NCBI GenBank assembly: GCA_015039315.1
Contig: WIDE01000009.1
Span: forward strand, 310,001 to 374,000
DNA: 64,000 nucleotides
Direction: 5' to 3'
From: Clavulina sp. PMI_390
Taxonomy: Eukaryota; Basidiomycota; Agaricomycetes; Cantharellales; Hydnaceae
Below the pieces are notes generated by a model. It was not told where the DNA came from. It saw nothing but the letters and a program-made list of their open reading frames with translations, and made no database searches. A program made the position numbers and the translations under genes. This document shows, in pieces, positions 49,412 through 61,497 of this stretch (the stretch's first letter is position 1; each line of letters starts with the position of its first letter).

Positions 49412-51115
49412 ATGCCCTCGTTCTTCCAGTCCATCGCCTCGTTCTTCGCCCCTCCGCGCCGTGAGGGGCCGCGTTCGGGGGCATCACGCCAAACGTTGTC
49501 GTATACACATGACGCCTTCTCGCTCCCAACCCATTCACCCACCACTTCACAATTAGAACAAAGCTCCCTTGCAGGTCCCTCTCATGCATTCTCATATCCA
49601 CCAGCCACGCCCGGCACCTCCGGTGAAGAGGGCTTCACTCCATTAGCCTCTGACCGCCTCGACCCCTCACGCGCGACCGGCAACTCCATTCTCCCCATGT
49701 ACCAGCCCAGGTCAGCCTCCCTCGCCCACCCTCCGCTCGACAAGACCTGGGAACGAATACGCACGTGGCTCACGTCCGAGTTCCCTGAACTGGGAGACAC
49801 GTTAAATTACGGTGCTCTGCCTGACGCTCTCGCTGAGATCGAGCTCAACCTGGGCGTGCAGCTCCCTCGTGCCGTCCGAGAATCATACCTTGTTGTGGAT
49901 GGCCAGGAGGCCGAGTCCAGTGCTGGCTGCTCCGAAGGTCTCTTCTTTGGCCTGACATTCCTCTCGCTCGAAGAGGTGCTCGAGGAGTGGCGGTACTGGC
50001 GCGAAGTTGACGAAGACCCGGCCACTGGAGCAAACCTGCAGCTGCGTGGTGCCATGCAGAGCATCCCCCCTGGCTGGATTCGTCGAGAATACTCGTGCCG
50101 AGGATGGATTCCATTGATCACCGACAAGGCAGGTAACTATATTGGTGTTGACCTCACTCCTCCACCACTCGTCATAAACCAGGATGGCACGCCCGGTCAA
50201 GGTGGGACTACTGGACAAGTGATTATCTTTGGTCGCGACTTTGATACCAAAATCGTGTTGTGGCGCGGCGACGGCGAGAGTGGCTGGGCACGGTGGCTCG
50301 CCAGCTTCGTTGAGGAGCTCGAGGCAGGCGAAGGCTTTGAAGTCCGCGGATCCGATTCAGATAGGGATATATCGGATGCCGAGAGCGAAGATAGCGTTGG
50401 CTATCAAGGTTACTTCTATGCCGGCGCTGGTGGCGGTAAAGGTGGCGACGCAGGCTCGCACGGCTCTATGCGTTTCACGGGCGAATACAAAGGCTGGACC
50501 GCTATTGAGGTCTGGGCCGATCGCAGCTACAAGCGTTGGCACGCTGCTGGCCTCATTCCTGATGAGCCGAACGCTCCAGAGGAGCCCATCGCCAGCGGGA
50601 GCGGGCAGGCACCATCGATTGAAATTACGACTCAGCCCCTCATATCGACAGATCTTCCTCCATCCTCCTCTGCGAATGATGAAATTCTCGACTCCGCAGT
50701 CTCTGCGGAGTTGATTCCCCTCCCTGCCGAGCTGTCTTCACCGACTGACCAGTCCACACCTACGGTCACTGCGTCGTTTTCCTCTCCGACCACTTCACCT
50801 ACCGCCTCACAAACTCCTCTAATTCCTCCTCCAGCATCGACCACCTCAAATTCCAAAGCCAAAACACCCGATCTCCTCTCCCTAAATAGCCCTTCTCCGC
50901 CGTTGACAAATTCCGCAGCAGATTCCACTGGCGCACAGTCTACCTTGCCCGCACCTCTCGAACCATCCTCCCTATCGAGCCCGACCGATACCAAAATTGT
51001 TGACTCACCCGCCGCGATTCACGAGGATGTGACTTCAGAGGCAGATGACTCACCACCTGCTGAAAGCACCATACGCTTGGTGAGTCATCTGATTGATTCT
51101 GTCCTTGGCGCTTGA
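49412..51115 (+). CDS. KNR4: Knr4/Smi1-family cell-wall integrity regulator
   Basis: Single long exon of 567 codons. The N-terminus MPSFFQSIASFFAPPRREG is followed by a disordered stretch. The SMI1/KNR4 domain runs from about residue 110: TWERIRTWLTSEFPELGDTL, LPDALAEIELNLGVQLP, ESYLVVDGQEAE, GLFFGLTFLSLEEVLEEWRY, GWIPLITDKAGNYIGVDL, IIFGRDFDTKIVLW and GWARWLASFVEELEAG. The C-terminal 200 residues are low-complexity Ser/Thr/Pro. Yeast Knr4 is a hub linking cell-wall synthesis to the Slt2 and calcineurin pathways. As written it ends LIDSVLGA; a possible intron from 51078 to about 51161 would instead end it RLVNSSS. Confidence 0.88.
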   Translation: MPSFFQSIASFFAPPRREGPRSGASRQTLSYTHDAFSLPTHSPTTSQLEQSSLAGPSHAFSYPPATPGTSGEEGFTPLASDRLDPSRATGNSILPMYQPRSASLAHPPLDKTWERIRTWLTSEFPELGDTLNYGALPDALAEIELNLGVQLPRAVRESYLVVDGQEAESSAGCSEGLFFGLTFLSLEEVLEEWRYWREVDEDPATGANLQLRGAMQSIPPGWIRREYSCRGWIPLITDKAGNYIGVDLTPPPLVINQDGTPGQGGTTGQVIIFGRDFDTKIVLWRGDGESGWARWLASFVEELEAGEGFEVRGSDSDRDISDAESEDSVGYQGYFYAGAGGGKGGDAGSHGSMRFTGEYKGWTAIEVWADRSYKRWHAAGLIPDEPNAPEEPIASGSGQAPSIEITTQPLISTDLPPSSSANDEILDSAVSAELIPLPAELSSPTDQSTPTVTASFSSPTTSPTASQTPLIPPPASTTSNSKAKTPDLLSLNSPSPPLTNSAADSTGAQSTLPAPLEPSSLSSPTDTKIVDSPAAIHEDVTSEADDSPPAESTIRLVSHLIDSVLGA

Positions 51116-51602
51116 ATTTGGTGTCATGAATGCTCACATGTTTCTATTTCCTACAGGTAAACTCTAGTTCATGAGCTGGCTCGTCATTGGTGCTTGCCTG
51201 AACGGACAATATCAATTTTGCAACGCGCCAGAGGACCTTAACATTCACATCACATTTATATTTACATTGGTTTTCTTTCTCCCTCGCTGGTCGTGACCCG
51301 TTGCACCGTTATAGTATAATTTGTGGTGGTTCCGTGGATGATCCATTCCAGTCAGGCTACCACTACTACCTTGTGCTTTCCCCCCTTGTCACTTGTTCTA
51401 ACAGCGTTCTTGCTACTGATTGAGCTATCACCAGAACTAATTCCATCCTTACTCAGCAATCTGTTGCGTTTCCTGTTGCGTGTTCACCCCATAGACAAAA
51501 CTTTGTGAATATGATGCAACGAGAGATTCAGTGTGACCGAACAGATTCGAACAAGTTTGTTCAACTCAACCAGTACCCTCCAGTAGCATTCCTTTCACAG
51601 TC
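51116..51602. other. intergenic region, nothing recognisable
   Basis: Between KNR4 and SPT8, both on the plus strand. AT-rich in places (TTTATATTTACATT at about 51257) with a CT-rich run near 51375. No gene or repeat is seen. Confidence 0.4.
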
Positions 51603-53807
51603 ATGAGCGAAGAAGAAATCGACAGCGAAGAAGAGGCACCTTTTGATGAGGAGAGCGACGAAGAGGGTCTCGTTGAAATGTCCGACGACAACTCTGATGA
51701 AGCTGCTGAAGAGGAAGCTGAAGGCGACGAAGAGGAGGATGACAGTGAGGGCTCTGATGACGAAGATAACGATGCCCCCAAAGACATAGCAGCAGTATCT
51801 ACATCTCGTACCCCCCAAGGTGCGTATTAATTCGAATCGCCTGCATGAACGCGTCTTACTCGAAGCCGTTCACCCCTCGATTCAACAGCTTCTAGCTCGT
51901 ATAACGCGTCTCGGGCCACTTCTCCTACCCAAATGCGCCGGACCCAGTTTAAAACAGCGGCCACCGCTAAATCATACACCATAGAGCCCATTATTGCGCT
52001 CCCACATCCCGAAGGCACGCACGCCCTAGCTGGGTCCGCGTGCCTAACCCACTTCTTGACTGGCTCTGAAGACGGCTTTATTCGCGACTATGATATATTC
52101 GCCAGCGCCAACGGGAAGAACTTGCTCACAGCTCAGCAACGCGCTTACTCGGGTCTCGCAGATGTGAACTTGAAGGCTGGTGTGCTACGCTCTTGGTGGG
52201 AGAATGGAAAGCCGATCAACAGCAATGGTGTACTAGCGCCAGGGACTCCAGCTTCACGGTCGCCAGTCTATAGTATGGCAGTGCAAGCGGATGCTTTGTG
52301 GGGGCTATCAGGCACCAAGGTGACTTTGGCGCAGTGAGAGTCGAATCATCCCCTTTCTGACGTGACAACAAACCAGGAAGGCCCCATCAACCTCTTTACA
52401 ATCCGCCACGATCCCGGGACTGTACACCATGTCCTCTCCGGCGGACATACTAACGCAGTTGCATCTATGTGTTTGACTCATGATGAATCGGGGTTGTTGA
52501 GTTGTGCATGGGATGGCATCGCACTCGTACGTTTCCAACATTTCTTTCGTTATGGCATAGTCTAACCCTCATACTATTCAGCAATGGGATCTGAATACTG
52601 GCCAGATCGCCCGCCGATACCCGTCAACTAGTGCACAACTTACAACAGTTGCTGTCAGACCGTTAGGTTCACCTCTACCCGGGAATTATGACCCGTATGG
52701 CGATGGGATGAACTTGATGGTGTCTGGTGCTGCTGTTGACTCCTCTCGCTCCAGCGCATCTGCTGCGACCAGCGTACCAACAAAGACGTCTCAGCAAACC
52801 AGCGCAGATGGTGGGGAGGATGCTGATGGCGACACAGACAATGATTACGACCCCCTCTTTGACGATGAAGATGGGGAGGCGCCTGCCGCATCCTCCAAGA
52901 ATGCTTCGCAAGCCAATGGCGCTCCCGCCCCTCCAGGTCAGATGGCATTCCAACTTCCCGGCACCTCCAATACCCCCCAGCCTCCCGGACCTGCCGCGAG
53001 ACCACCAAAGCCCGCTACCCCTTTGCTAGACCCTGTCACTTATCGCGACTTCTCGCCTGACATTTTCATGACATCTGGAATTGATGGACAAATTGTCATC
53101 TGGGATCGACGAGCAAGTTCCAGTGGGAAAGGTTGTGGAGCGCTCCCTCTACCAGAGAAGGTTCCACCGTGGTGTATCTCAGTGAGCCCCGATTCGCAAT
53201 ATATGCCTAATGATATGCTCACCTGGGTCGTCGGTAACTCGTCTTGTCTTGAAAGGCATGCTGGTCAGCTGATGGGAGCCAAATCTTCGCTGGGAGGCGA
53301 AATGGTACAATTGATGTCTGGGATATGCGGAAGTATGGTCCGGGATCGGGGCAAGGCCAACCGAAGCTATTCAAGACGTTGCGAAATCCGGCCAGTAGTG
53401 GGTCAGTTATGTGTGTCACTGCCTTTCCTGATCGACAGCACGTCGTATGGTACGTGATCTTGCTAGTTTTGTGCCTGGTGGGTTACTCTGGTTAACTTAA
53501 GTGGACCACCCCAGTGCATCCAACGACAACATACGGCTATGGCATGTTGGCGCTGAAGATTCCGACTCGAGTGGTGCAAGATCCAAGCAGTCGCAATCAG
53601 CGCCCTTCAAGATCATCGCCGGTCACCACGGGCTGATATCACAAATATGTTAGTACCCATGTTAGCTAGGATGCGGCCTCTAAACTGACTGACGCCTTCA
53701 AAGTGGTGGATCCCAGCTCGAGATTCATGATCACTGCAAGTGGGAACCGAGGTTGGTGGGGCGATTCCACACGCGCAGTGATCGTGCATTCCATCGTCCC
53801 CCATTGA
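51603..53807 (+). CDS. SPT8: WD40 subunit Spt8 of the SAGA coactivator complex
   Basis: The N-terminal exon is extremely acidic (MSEEEIDSEEEAPFDEE…), as in other Spt8 proteins. The WD40 propeller then follows over several introns: SYTIEPIIALPHPEGTHALA, LTHFLTGSEDGFIRDYDIFA, GGHTNAVASMCLTHDESGLL, CAWDGIALQWDLNTGQIARR, DIFMTSGIDGQIVIWDRRAS, VWDMRKYGP and ASNDNIRLWHVG. It ends with the conserved Spt8 tail SSRFMITASGNRGWWGD and STRAVIVHSIVPH, stop 53805-53807. An acidic insertion (ADGGEDADGDTDNDYDPLFD) sits between two blades. Spt8 delivers TBP within SAGA. The junctions at 53170-53500 were read approximately. Confidence 0.9.
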
Positions 53808-53958
53808 AGTTGACCTCCATTCTCTGCTTACTCGTGATACTACCCACTCTCTGCTCTCTCAAGCGTTTAATGCTGTATCTCTGCCATGTTCACATAAGGT
53901 GCCTTGTGCCCCAATAATCATACAAGTGTGTTGATACTACAAAAATAGCTAGCTGGAC

Positions 53959-55013
53959 CTACACATCACCTGGGATCATTTCAGTATCAATCTCCATCCG
54001 ATCAGGCGAGATACTCCGACTGCGCGAGCGATAACTCGAACCTCCTGGCGAGGGCGACCGCGACACATACCGCTCACCCTCATCATCGTCTGGTAGGGGC
54101 GGGCTCCGACTTGCGCTACGGCTCCTACTCCTACTCCTACTCCTACTCCTACTCCTACTTCTGCTCTCGCTTCGGCTACGGCTGCGGCTTCGTGAACGTG
54201 CCTTGCCCTCCATTGCATCGAGAAGTGCGCTTTTGCGAGGGGGAAGGTTCTCGATTTCCTCTAAGACATCTCGTCGTGTCAGTCGAGGGAGGATGATGTC
54301 GCATACACGCTCTTGAGTGAGTAGCTCGTCGATGTATTCATCCATATGGGTAAGTTGCCATCCACCTGGAGAGTATGAGAGCTGAAATCAATACTTGCAC
54401 AGTGGGCAACGAGAGAAATACGAACCCATATTCCTTGTGCGTAGCTTCCTATAGTCCTTTAGAAGGGGTTCCAAAAGCTCATACACATCAACGGGCCGGA
54501 ATGTCAACCGGATGTACATGGCAGCTAATGCGCGTAAATATCTACAAGACCTGTCAGTGTTAGAGGTCCAGAGAAAATCCAGGTAGAACCTACTTGAATT
54601 CTTCAACGAGCAGATATTCGATCAGGATTTCTTTCTCTGGCTGGATCTGGAGAAGCTTGAGGAGAAGGCACATGAAATTCGTTGGACGTTGGTTCGCATA
54701 CACTCCTCCAATAGAGTTTAGTTCGATAGCCTTGTCTATTATCGATTCAGCTAGTTCCAAACAGCACACAAACATTCCGATTAGTGCCGTCCGGCAGCAG
54801 GCAGTAGGTATTGGGTGTCATACCTGTGAGAGCGAAGCAATGCTCTTTCCAGTACTGTGCTTCATATATCCGAGAGCGGATGATTTTCTCCACGAGAAAC
54901 TAGAGAGCAGAATCTTTACAATCCCAGATGCAACTCGATAGTGTGGACCGTCTGCCTACCTGAGGATTTGCACCATGGACCTGGATGGCGCCGCGAACAG
55001 TAGTGTTGGCCAT
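53959..55013 (-). CDS. PRP38: pre-mRNA splicing factor Prp38 with RS tail
   Basis: Spliceosomal B-complex protein. Exons on the minus strand read MANTTVRGAIQVHGANPQ, FLVEKIIRSRIYEAQYWKEH, AESIIDKAIELNSIGGVY, FMCLLLKLLQIQPEKEIL, YLRALAAMYIRLTFRPVDVY, MDEYIDELLTQERVCDIILP and RLTRRDVLEEIENLPPRKSA. These are the conserved PRP38 helices in order. The C-terminal tail is an arginine-serine domain (repeated SRSR) ending EIDTEMIPGDV, as in metazoan PRPF38A; yeast Prp38 lacks such a tail. The RS codons lie in a hexanucleotide repeat. It converges with SPT8, the two stops being about 150 bp apart. Confidence 0.92.
54121..54160. repeat. CTCCTA-type hexanucleotide tandem repeat coding for Arg-Ser
   Basis: About six near-identical six-base units on the plus strand. 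Read on the minus strand they encode alternating Ser-Arg inside the RS domain of Prp38. Expansion or contraction by whole units keeps the frame. Confidence 0.85.
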
Positions 55014-55424
55014 AGCTCACGGCCTTCAAGTCACAGGTAGCCAATAGGAAGTAGCTTTATACGGAGGGGTTAGTGGGTTTGGTAGAGTTCGCGCCGTACA
55101 CAAGTGATCGTAGACGCTTGAGCGAAGTTTGTTGACTCCGACGATTTGTTGATGCCGATGATGTTTAGAAGCAAAGCAACAACCTCATGTGAACAGTATT
55201 TCTGCAGACTTGCGAGTGAGATATTAGGTCGAGGTGTTGTGGGAGGAGTTTTATATTCACATTCATGACACGGTGGGTAGTCAAGAGATGACTCGTGCAT
55301 AGCCAAGATATACAGAACACCAATTATAAGTACAGGAATGCTACAGGCAATGTTGATGCTAAGTGTGGATTATAGGATATTGATATGTCCATGAGAGTCC
55401 GTAGGTGTAGAAATGAGACGTTTC
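55014..55424. other. intergenic region upstream of PRP38
   Basis: Lies between the PRP38 start and the RAD54 stop, both on the minus strand, so it holds the RAD54 3' UTR and the PRP38 promoter. No gene, repeat or RNA is recognised. Confidence 0.4.
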
Positions 55425-58400
55425 TTAGTGGCTGATGTACTGGAATACGAACGAAATATCCTCCCCGCCGCATTCAGAGCGCAAGAGGTCGTCGTGGTTG
55501 TTCTTGAGGTCGGCGTTGTTCCAATGGTCCCACCTATTCAGAGCACAGAAGATACTCGGGTCAGATACTTTGATTCGATCATGATCTCGAAATTGTGAAC
55601 GTACGTGCTAGGATCACCATAGAGCATGGCCTGCGCCTTGACAACCTGCTTGCCGTTCTTGCAACGCTTGCACTTGAAAGTGTCGTGGGTCTCGCATACT
55701 GTCTGGTGGCCCTTGTACAAGAAAAGTTTGCGCAATTCTTGACCGCTAAAGCTCAGTGCATCTCCGCCGCCGTTTGCAGAAGTGTTATCAATCATGCTGG
55801 CACTAAGGAGCTGTTTCGATGCTTGTCGCTGGAAGATCTTTTCCTCGATCGAGCCGGTGCAGACGAAACGGTAAACGAAGCCTATTTCCTTTTGATGAGA
55901 CAGAAAAAGGCTGGGAGAGAGAAGGGTCTTACATGCTCGCTTTTGTCCATCACGCCAGATACGAGCCAAGGCTTGTTGATCGGATGCAGGGTTCCAGTCT
56001 GGGAGGATTATTAGTATTCTGCCGAAGCTGTCGGAGAAAAGATAGTAGGACGTACCAGGGTCGAAAAGGACAAGACGGCTTGCTCCAATCAAGTTGATAC
56101 CACATCCACCAGCTTTGCTACTGAGCAGGAACACGAATTGAGGAGACTCGGGGTCATTGAACTGATCGACAATCTTTGCTCGTTTCGCCGTGGGCATCGT
56201 CCCGTCCAATCGGAAAAAGCCCCATCTATTGGATACGACGTAAGCATGCTTTGCTTAAAAACACAAAAAGATGACGGACCCTCGCGCACGACACAAGCTC
56301 TCAAAGAGGTCCAGGGTTTGCGTGAAGTTGCTGATCAAAACAACCTTCTCCTTCAGCTCGTGGTGGATCCGGTGCAAGAATCTGTCACCACTCGTCAGCA
56401 AGCAATTCAAACTGCAGAGTTGAGGTCAAATACCTCTCTAGGACAGCCATCTTCCCACTATACTCGGCATGAACGACAAGCCGTGCAGCTAGCCCAGCTG
56501 CCGCACTGGCACGACGAGAACTCGAGCCTCCGCCTCCTCCCCCAGGACCCTCGGCGGCGCCTCGGAAGCCTTCTGGTAGGAGGTCTTCGGACCCAAGAAG
56601 CGCTGAGGGAAGATCGAGGAGTTGAGGGGTGTTGCAAAGTTTGCGGAGAAGGTCAATAGCTTTGAGCGGTTGGCTACCAGTCCCACGGAGGAGCTTCTGA
56701 ATCTCGGGAGACGAAGTGAACAGGTCATAGAGAGAACGCTGGAGGTTGGAAGCGCGGCAAAAGACTACGTGCTCGTATTTGAGAGGGACTGGGGGCCAAT
56801 AAAACCAGCCCGTGAGCCGAAGGAACATACTGTCATGCTGGTTGAATACTCACGGTACTTGGAAAGCAAATCATTCGTGCGTCGAATGATGAAACGCTGC
56901 ACCTTCTCAGTAAGCTCATTCTGTGCCTTGAGACCAGCCGCTCTCTTTGCTTCTGAGGCGTCAGCGTCACGGCCCTTCTCAATTGGCAGTTCAAAGTTCT
57001 TGCGGAAGTCAGCTTTTGAGCCAAGGTATCCAGGGTTAGCGAAATTGAGTAATGAGAAGTATTCCGTCAGGTCGTTCTACAACATAACCAATCAGAATAA
57101 GGTTACGGAACGAGGTAGAAAGGGCATGCCTGGATTGGAGTGCCAGTGATGATGACCCGCCGTTGGACGTTGAGACCATTCAAGGCTGTGAAGGTCTGGT
57201 TCTCTGCAAGCTCCCAATATTCAGTGGAAGCTGGATTACGATGTACGGGCATATATACCTGAGTTCTTCAAGCGATGCCCTTCATCGCACAGCAAGAGAC
57301 CGATCTTGGCGCCACTGAGCTCTACTGCCAGGTTGCGGAGGGTCTCGTACGACACAATCATGACTAGGGGAAATTTTAGTTATGAAACGAGGAAAATCGG
57401 GAGTGGTGAAAAAATAATTCACGTACTAGGTTGCGAGACTCCACGTCCTGTTGCAGCTACCCATCGACGGACGTTGAGGATAAGCTGCTCTTTCGAGTCT
57501 TTACCATCCACGGTGAGATAGCCAACGGCGTTGGCTTGTAGCCACTTGTCTGGCATCAACATTTAGTCAGGTAGCAACGCTGGAGTCAAGACGGAGGACA
57601 AGACTCACTGATCTCATTCTGCCAATTCCGTACCAAACTTGCAGGACAAGCGATGATGACTTTCTCGATGGTCGGTCGTCCAGGACGTGGTGATTGACGA
57701 AGGAGCGTCCATAGTATGGCAACACATTGCATCGTCTTCCCGAGACCCATCTCGTCAGCCATGATACACCTAAGATAGATGACGTGAGTCAAGCATTGTG
57801 TCTTCCCAAAAGTCCAACAGGTAGGGCAGATTCTCACCCATAGTAGTTCTCTTGGATTTGTCCAGTCATTGCCTTGTATAGGAACTATAGAAAGTGTGGC
57901 ATTAGTACCACCGTGTCAACGAGTGTTGATTACAAACGAACCTTGACACCCTCGATTTGATGGGGACGAAGTTTTCCGCCAATGATAGGGTCAATGACGA
58001 CGGCGACCTTTTTGTTCTTAGCATCTTCCGCTTTCTTGGTGGCGTCATCGAGGCCAAGAAGCTGTTTCAAGCTCTTGTGCGGGTTGTAAAGTTTGGAGTT
58101 GTCCGCCTTCTGCTCAGCCTCCTTGAGCAGAGCCTCTTTTGCGGATGCAAGGAGACGCTCTTTGCGTTCTTCGTCGGTTTCGCGATCGTCTATGGTGGGG
58201 TCGTAGAGTACGATGGCGTGGTCGGCCATCGGGTCGTGAAGGGGTCGTGGAGTGATCTTAGCGAGGGGTCTGATGCCCAGGGCGCTCCCAGTCATCACGA
58301 CGGGTATCACAGTGCCATCTTTCGCGCGCATTGTGGGGACGGTGAAAGGTGTCTTTGCGATCTTGGAGAATTCCTTGAGCTCTAGCTTGCCCAAGGGAGC

Positions 58401-58649
58401 CTTGTTTGCAGTATCGGAGAGAGCATCGCGGTCGTCTTTTCGCTTCCTTTTCTTGCGCGCTTCGTCATCTGAATCATCATCATCGCCGCCATCTTGATTC
58501 TTGTACGAGACCCGTTTCCGTTTGCGCGGAGGGAGAACGCGCTCGACCCTCTTGATTGTCGGGACTTTGAAGGGTTTGAGAAGGGTTTTCGCAGCAGTTT
58601 CGGATGAAGTTGAGGTATTGAGCTTATTAGGATCCTTTGTGAAGTACAT
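55425..58649 (-). CDS. RAD54: DNA repair and recombination translocase Rad54
   Basis: Swi2/Snf2-family dsDNA translocase that partners Rad51 in homologous recombination. Starts [21 protein letters not shown] basic N-terminal region ([16 protein letters not shown]) precedes the helicase core: [20 protein letters not shown], Walker [35 protein letters not shown], motif [110 protein letters not shown] and [19 protein letters not shown]. It closes with the cysteine pair CKRCKNG and the Rad54-type ending [12 protein letters not shown], stop 55425-55427. A Gly/Ser-rich insertion ([14 protein letters not shown]) lies between lobes. All helicase motifs are intact. Confidence 0.95.
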
Positions 58650-59163
58650 CGCGGTGGGGCAGCGCTGACGGTCGGTGGAGGCTCGCGAGCGCGTTGATGG
58701 TTGTTTGGCACGTCAACAACACAGCACGTGCTGAGTCACGATTTTCCACACACATCAAAAAAGGTCCGAGCACGGGATCGGGAAAATATGTATAGCCCCA
58801 ATGGGGTCCAGTTGCGCCAAACAGATGAAGAGAAAAAAGGACTAACTGGCACGATAACCAAGTGAGTCATGTGTTTATCCTTATAAGCCCGCGAGATAGT
58901 TTTTGAGTCAAGCGACCCTGCTATCTCGTAAGCTCCGAGCCGGATCCAGACATCTTCGAGTGCCCTAAGCCCTCCAATACAGTCTCGTAGCTAGAATGCG
59001 GCTTCGCCTCGGCCGCTAGCATATATGTTTAAGTGGGAGCGATCCAAGCTCTCGGCAGCCGATCTGCCGGAAATCCGAAGGGCCCAGTATATAAACTGAG
59101 TATGGCTCGATCCAGTTTGACAGAACTCTCGCGTCCCCTTTTCACCGTTCTTCGTGTTCTCCG
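58650..59163. other. divergent intergenic region between RAD54 and an MFS transporter
   Basis: Divergent promoter region of about 510 bp. Apart from the TATA box listed separately, I see only an A-rich run near 58830 on the plus strand. Confidence 0.4.
59088..59095 (+). promoter_or_regulatory. TATA box of the first MFS transporter gene
   Basis: A full TATATAAA lies about 70 bp upstream of the ATG at 59164. Position and sequence fit a core promoter of a regulated, inducible fungal gene; most other genes in the window show no such box. Confidence 0.6.
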
Positions 59164-61497
59164 ATGCTCGCTCCTGAGGCCCCTTTTGCTGAGGTTCTGG
59201 ACGTACCCGCACCAGTCGAGGATGAAATATTGACGTCCCCCATCTCTGAAGCGGGGAGTTCGCCTTCTGACCGCAAGTCCTCGTCAGAGACGTTGGCTGG
59301 CGATCCTGAACGTGCTCAACCTGAACCAATATATGTGTGTTGCTGCTCCCCTGGAAAGGCCCTCAATCCAATGCGTATTTTCTTAAGCATGACCATGTAG
59401 GTCGACTGGGAGCCCAACGACCCAGAAAACCCATTCAATTGGAGCAGGAAGAAAAAATGGGTCGTCACCTTCACTGGTGAGTGCGCCTGCCTTCCTGCTC
59501 CCGAGCTGCAGCTTTTGTCCTGAATATTTCTTGCCGCTGGTTAAATCGTATAGCCTGCCTTATTACCTGCCTGAGTGCCTCCACCGGGTCTATAATTGCC
59601 GTAGGGTATCCTGGCATGACCGCATCTTTACATTCGTCAGGAGAAACCAATGCCTTGACCCTTTCTATGTATGCCTTGGGGTACGTCAGTGAACGCAAAT
59701 CGACCTCCACATCTGCTGACTCGCTCCATTCATAGATTTGCACTCGCGCCGCTCGTCCTCGCCTCCTTCTCCGAAGAATTTGGCAGGCGCCCGTGAGTCG
59801 CCCACTTCTTCTATCCTATCCATTCTTGTCCTCATTGTCTCGGCATCTGATCTTCCGTCCAGGATGTATATTGTCTCGTCCGCCGTGTTTACTGCATTGT
59901 ATGCTGGTATAGCAGGGTAAGCGGTCCGCCACGCTATCGACGCCGGCAATCAAATCCTGATAATTCGGCTCTTCGTAGTGCAACCAACATACAGACTGTC
60001 ATTATCTGTCGCTTCCTCCAAGGAGCTGCAGGTTCCACCGGCGCCACGATGGTTGGAGGCACGATCGCTGATATATGGCGTGAGCTCTCCCCATTCGCAC
60101 CTTTTCGTCATCAGTTTTTGAGACCATCATGCAGACACCCATGAGCGAGGGCTTCCCATGTCAAGCTTCTCTTTCTGTGCCTTGTTTGCTACTGGGTTAG
60201 GTCCCGTGATTGCAGGTATGACTAAAGAGATTGCCCCAACGCGAAAAAGCTACTGATCCACTTTCCATATTAGGCTGGATTGAGATGTCCCTGGGTTGGC
60301 GTTGGATTGAGTGGCTAGCCATGATTGTCAACGGCATTCTAACGCTTTGGTTGATTGTGTACGGTGCACAAGAAACCCGGGGTTCTATCATCCTCCAGAA
60401 ACGCGTGAAACGATTACGGAAAGAGACGGGAGACATGCGCTATCGCACCAAGTTCGACCCACCGGATATGAAAGCACTGATATGGATATCCGTCACTAGA
60501 CCTCTCCGTGCGTTTTGGAATGTGTCCTTCACATTATTCGACTCTAACTGAATATTGGTTGTAGATCTACTCTTCACTGAGCTTATTGTCATTAGCTTCA
60601 GCGTGAGTTCTTGGATCTTACTCCCGTCCAAACCAAGGCTCATCGAACGTCTTTCTTTGAATATCTAGACTTGGCTTGCCTTCGTATGGGGCTGTGTTTA
60701 TGGCCTGATTCAGTCCATTGGTCTCGTCTTTGAGACGCTTTATGGCTTCAACTCTGGTCAAATTGGACTGGTTTTCATCACGATCATGTGCGTAGGGAGC
60801 TCACCACTTATGGCGGAGTTCTTATCGCTTAATTTTAGGGCCGGGACAATGTTGGGAGCCCTCGTCAATATCTATCAAGAGAGACTGTTTGCGTACGTGC
60901 TCCAGCCTATCCTTATTCCTAAAGCTCGGCTCCTAATATATCACCAATAGCCGGTATCATGCGAAGAAAGGGCCGGAAGCTAGGCTATACATGGCTATGG
61001 TGGCTGGAGTAACCTTTGTTCTGGGAGCGTTTATTTACGCCTGGACATCGTATCCACATGTTCACTGGATCGCGCCATGTATCGGCATCACTATCATTAT
61101 GTTCAGCGCTTTCACGATCTACCTTGCAGTCTTCAATTACCTCGCAGACTGTGAGCACCTCTTCGTGTTTTCTATCTGGCTTTGGACTAATAATCTGTTC
61201 CATAGCATATCTCCTATATGCATCGAGTGCCTTGGCAGGACAGAGCCTTTTCCGAAATGTGGCCGCATCCTCATTCCCGCTCTTCACTAATCAGGTAAAT
61301 TTTTCGGTCGCCAGCACGTCATGATCATCTTTACAATGTTTTGTTAGATGTACAAGCGCCTTGGTTATCAATGGGCGAGCACCCTCCTCGCCTTGGTTGG
61401 AGCTACACTGGCGCCGATTCCCATCGTCCTGTACTTCCTTGGGCCCAAAATCCGAGCCAGGTCCCATTTTGCCCAGAGTCTGAGCGACAAAAGCTGA
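59164..61497 (+). CDS. DHA1-type MFS drug/polyamine transporter, first tandem copy
   Basis: Twelve-helix proton antiporter-type transporter with many introns. The cytosolic N-terminus MLAPEAPFAEVLDVPAPVED is acidic and leads to the family signature VDWEPNDPENPFNWSRKKKW. Helix regions follow: LITCLSASTGSIIAVGYPG, LSMYALGFALAPLVLASFSE, the loop motif EFGRRPMYIVSS, RFLQGAAGSTGATMVGGTIA, GPVIAGWIEMSLGWRWIEW (motif C region) and QETRGSIILQKRVKRLRKE. The second half has SFSTWLAFVWGCVYGLIQSI, FNSGQIGLVFITII, PEARLYMAMVAGVTFVLGAF and AASSFPLFTNQMYKRLGYQW. It ends HFAQSLSDKS, stop 61495-61497. The DHA1 group includes fungal polyamine (Tpo) and multidrug exporters; the substrate is not readable. It is paralogous to the next gene. 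Confidence 0.9.

Noticed and set aside
50229..50714. 161-codon second-frame ORF in KNR4
   Set aside because: Shadow of the KNR4 coding exon; basic, low-complexity peptide with no homologous features.
56138..57149. Plus-strand frames of about 170 codons opposite RAD54
   Set aside because: The minus strand encodes uninterrupted helicase motifs over the same bases, so these are antisense shadows.
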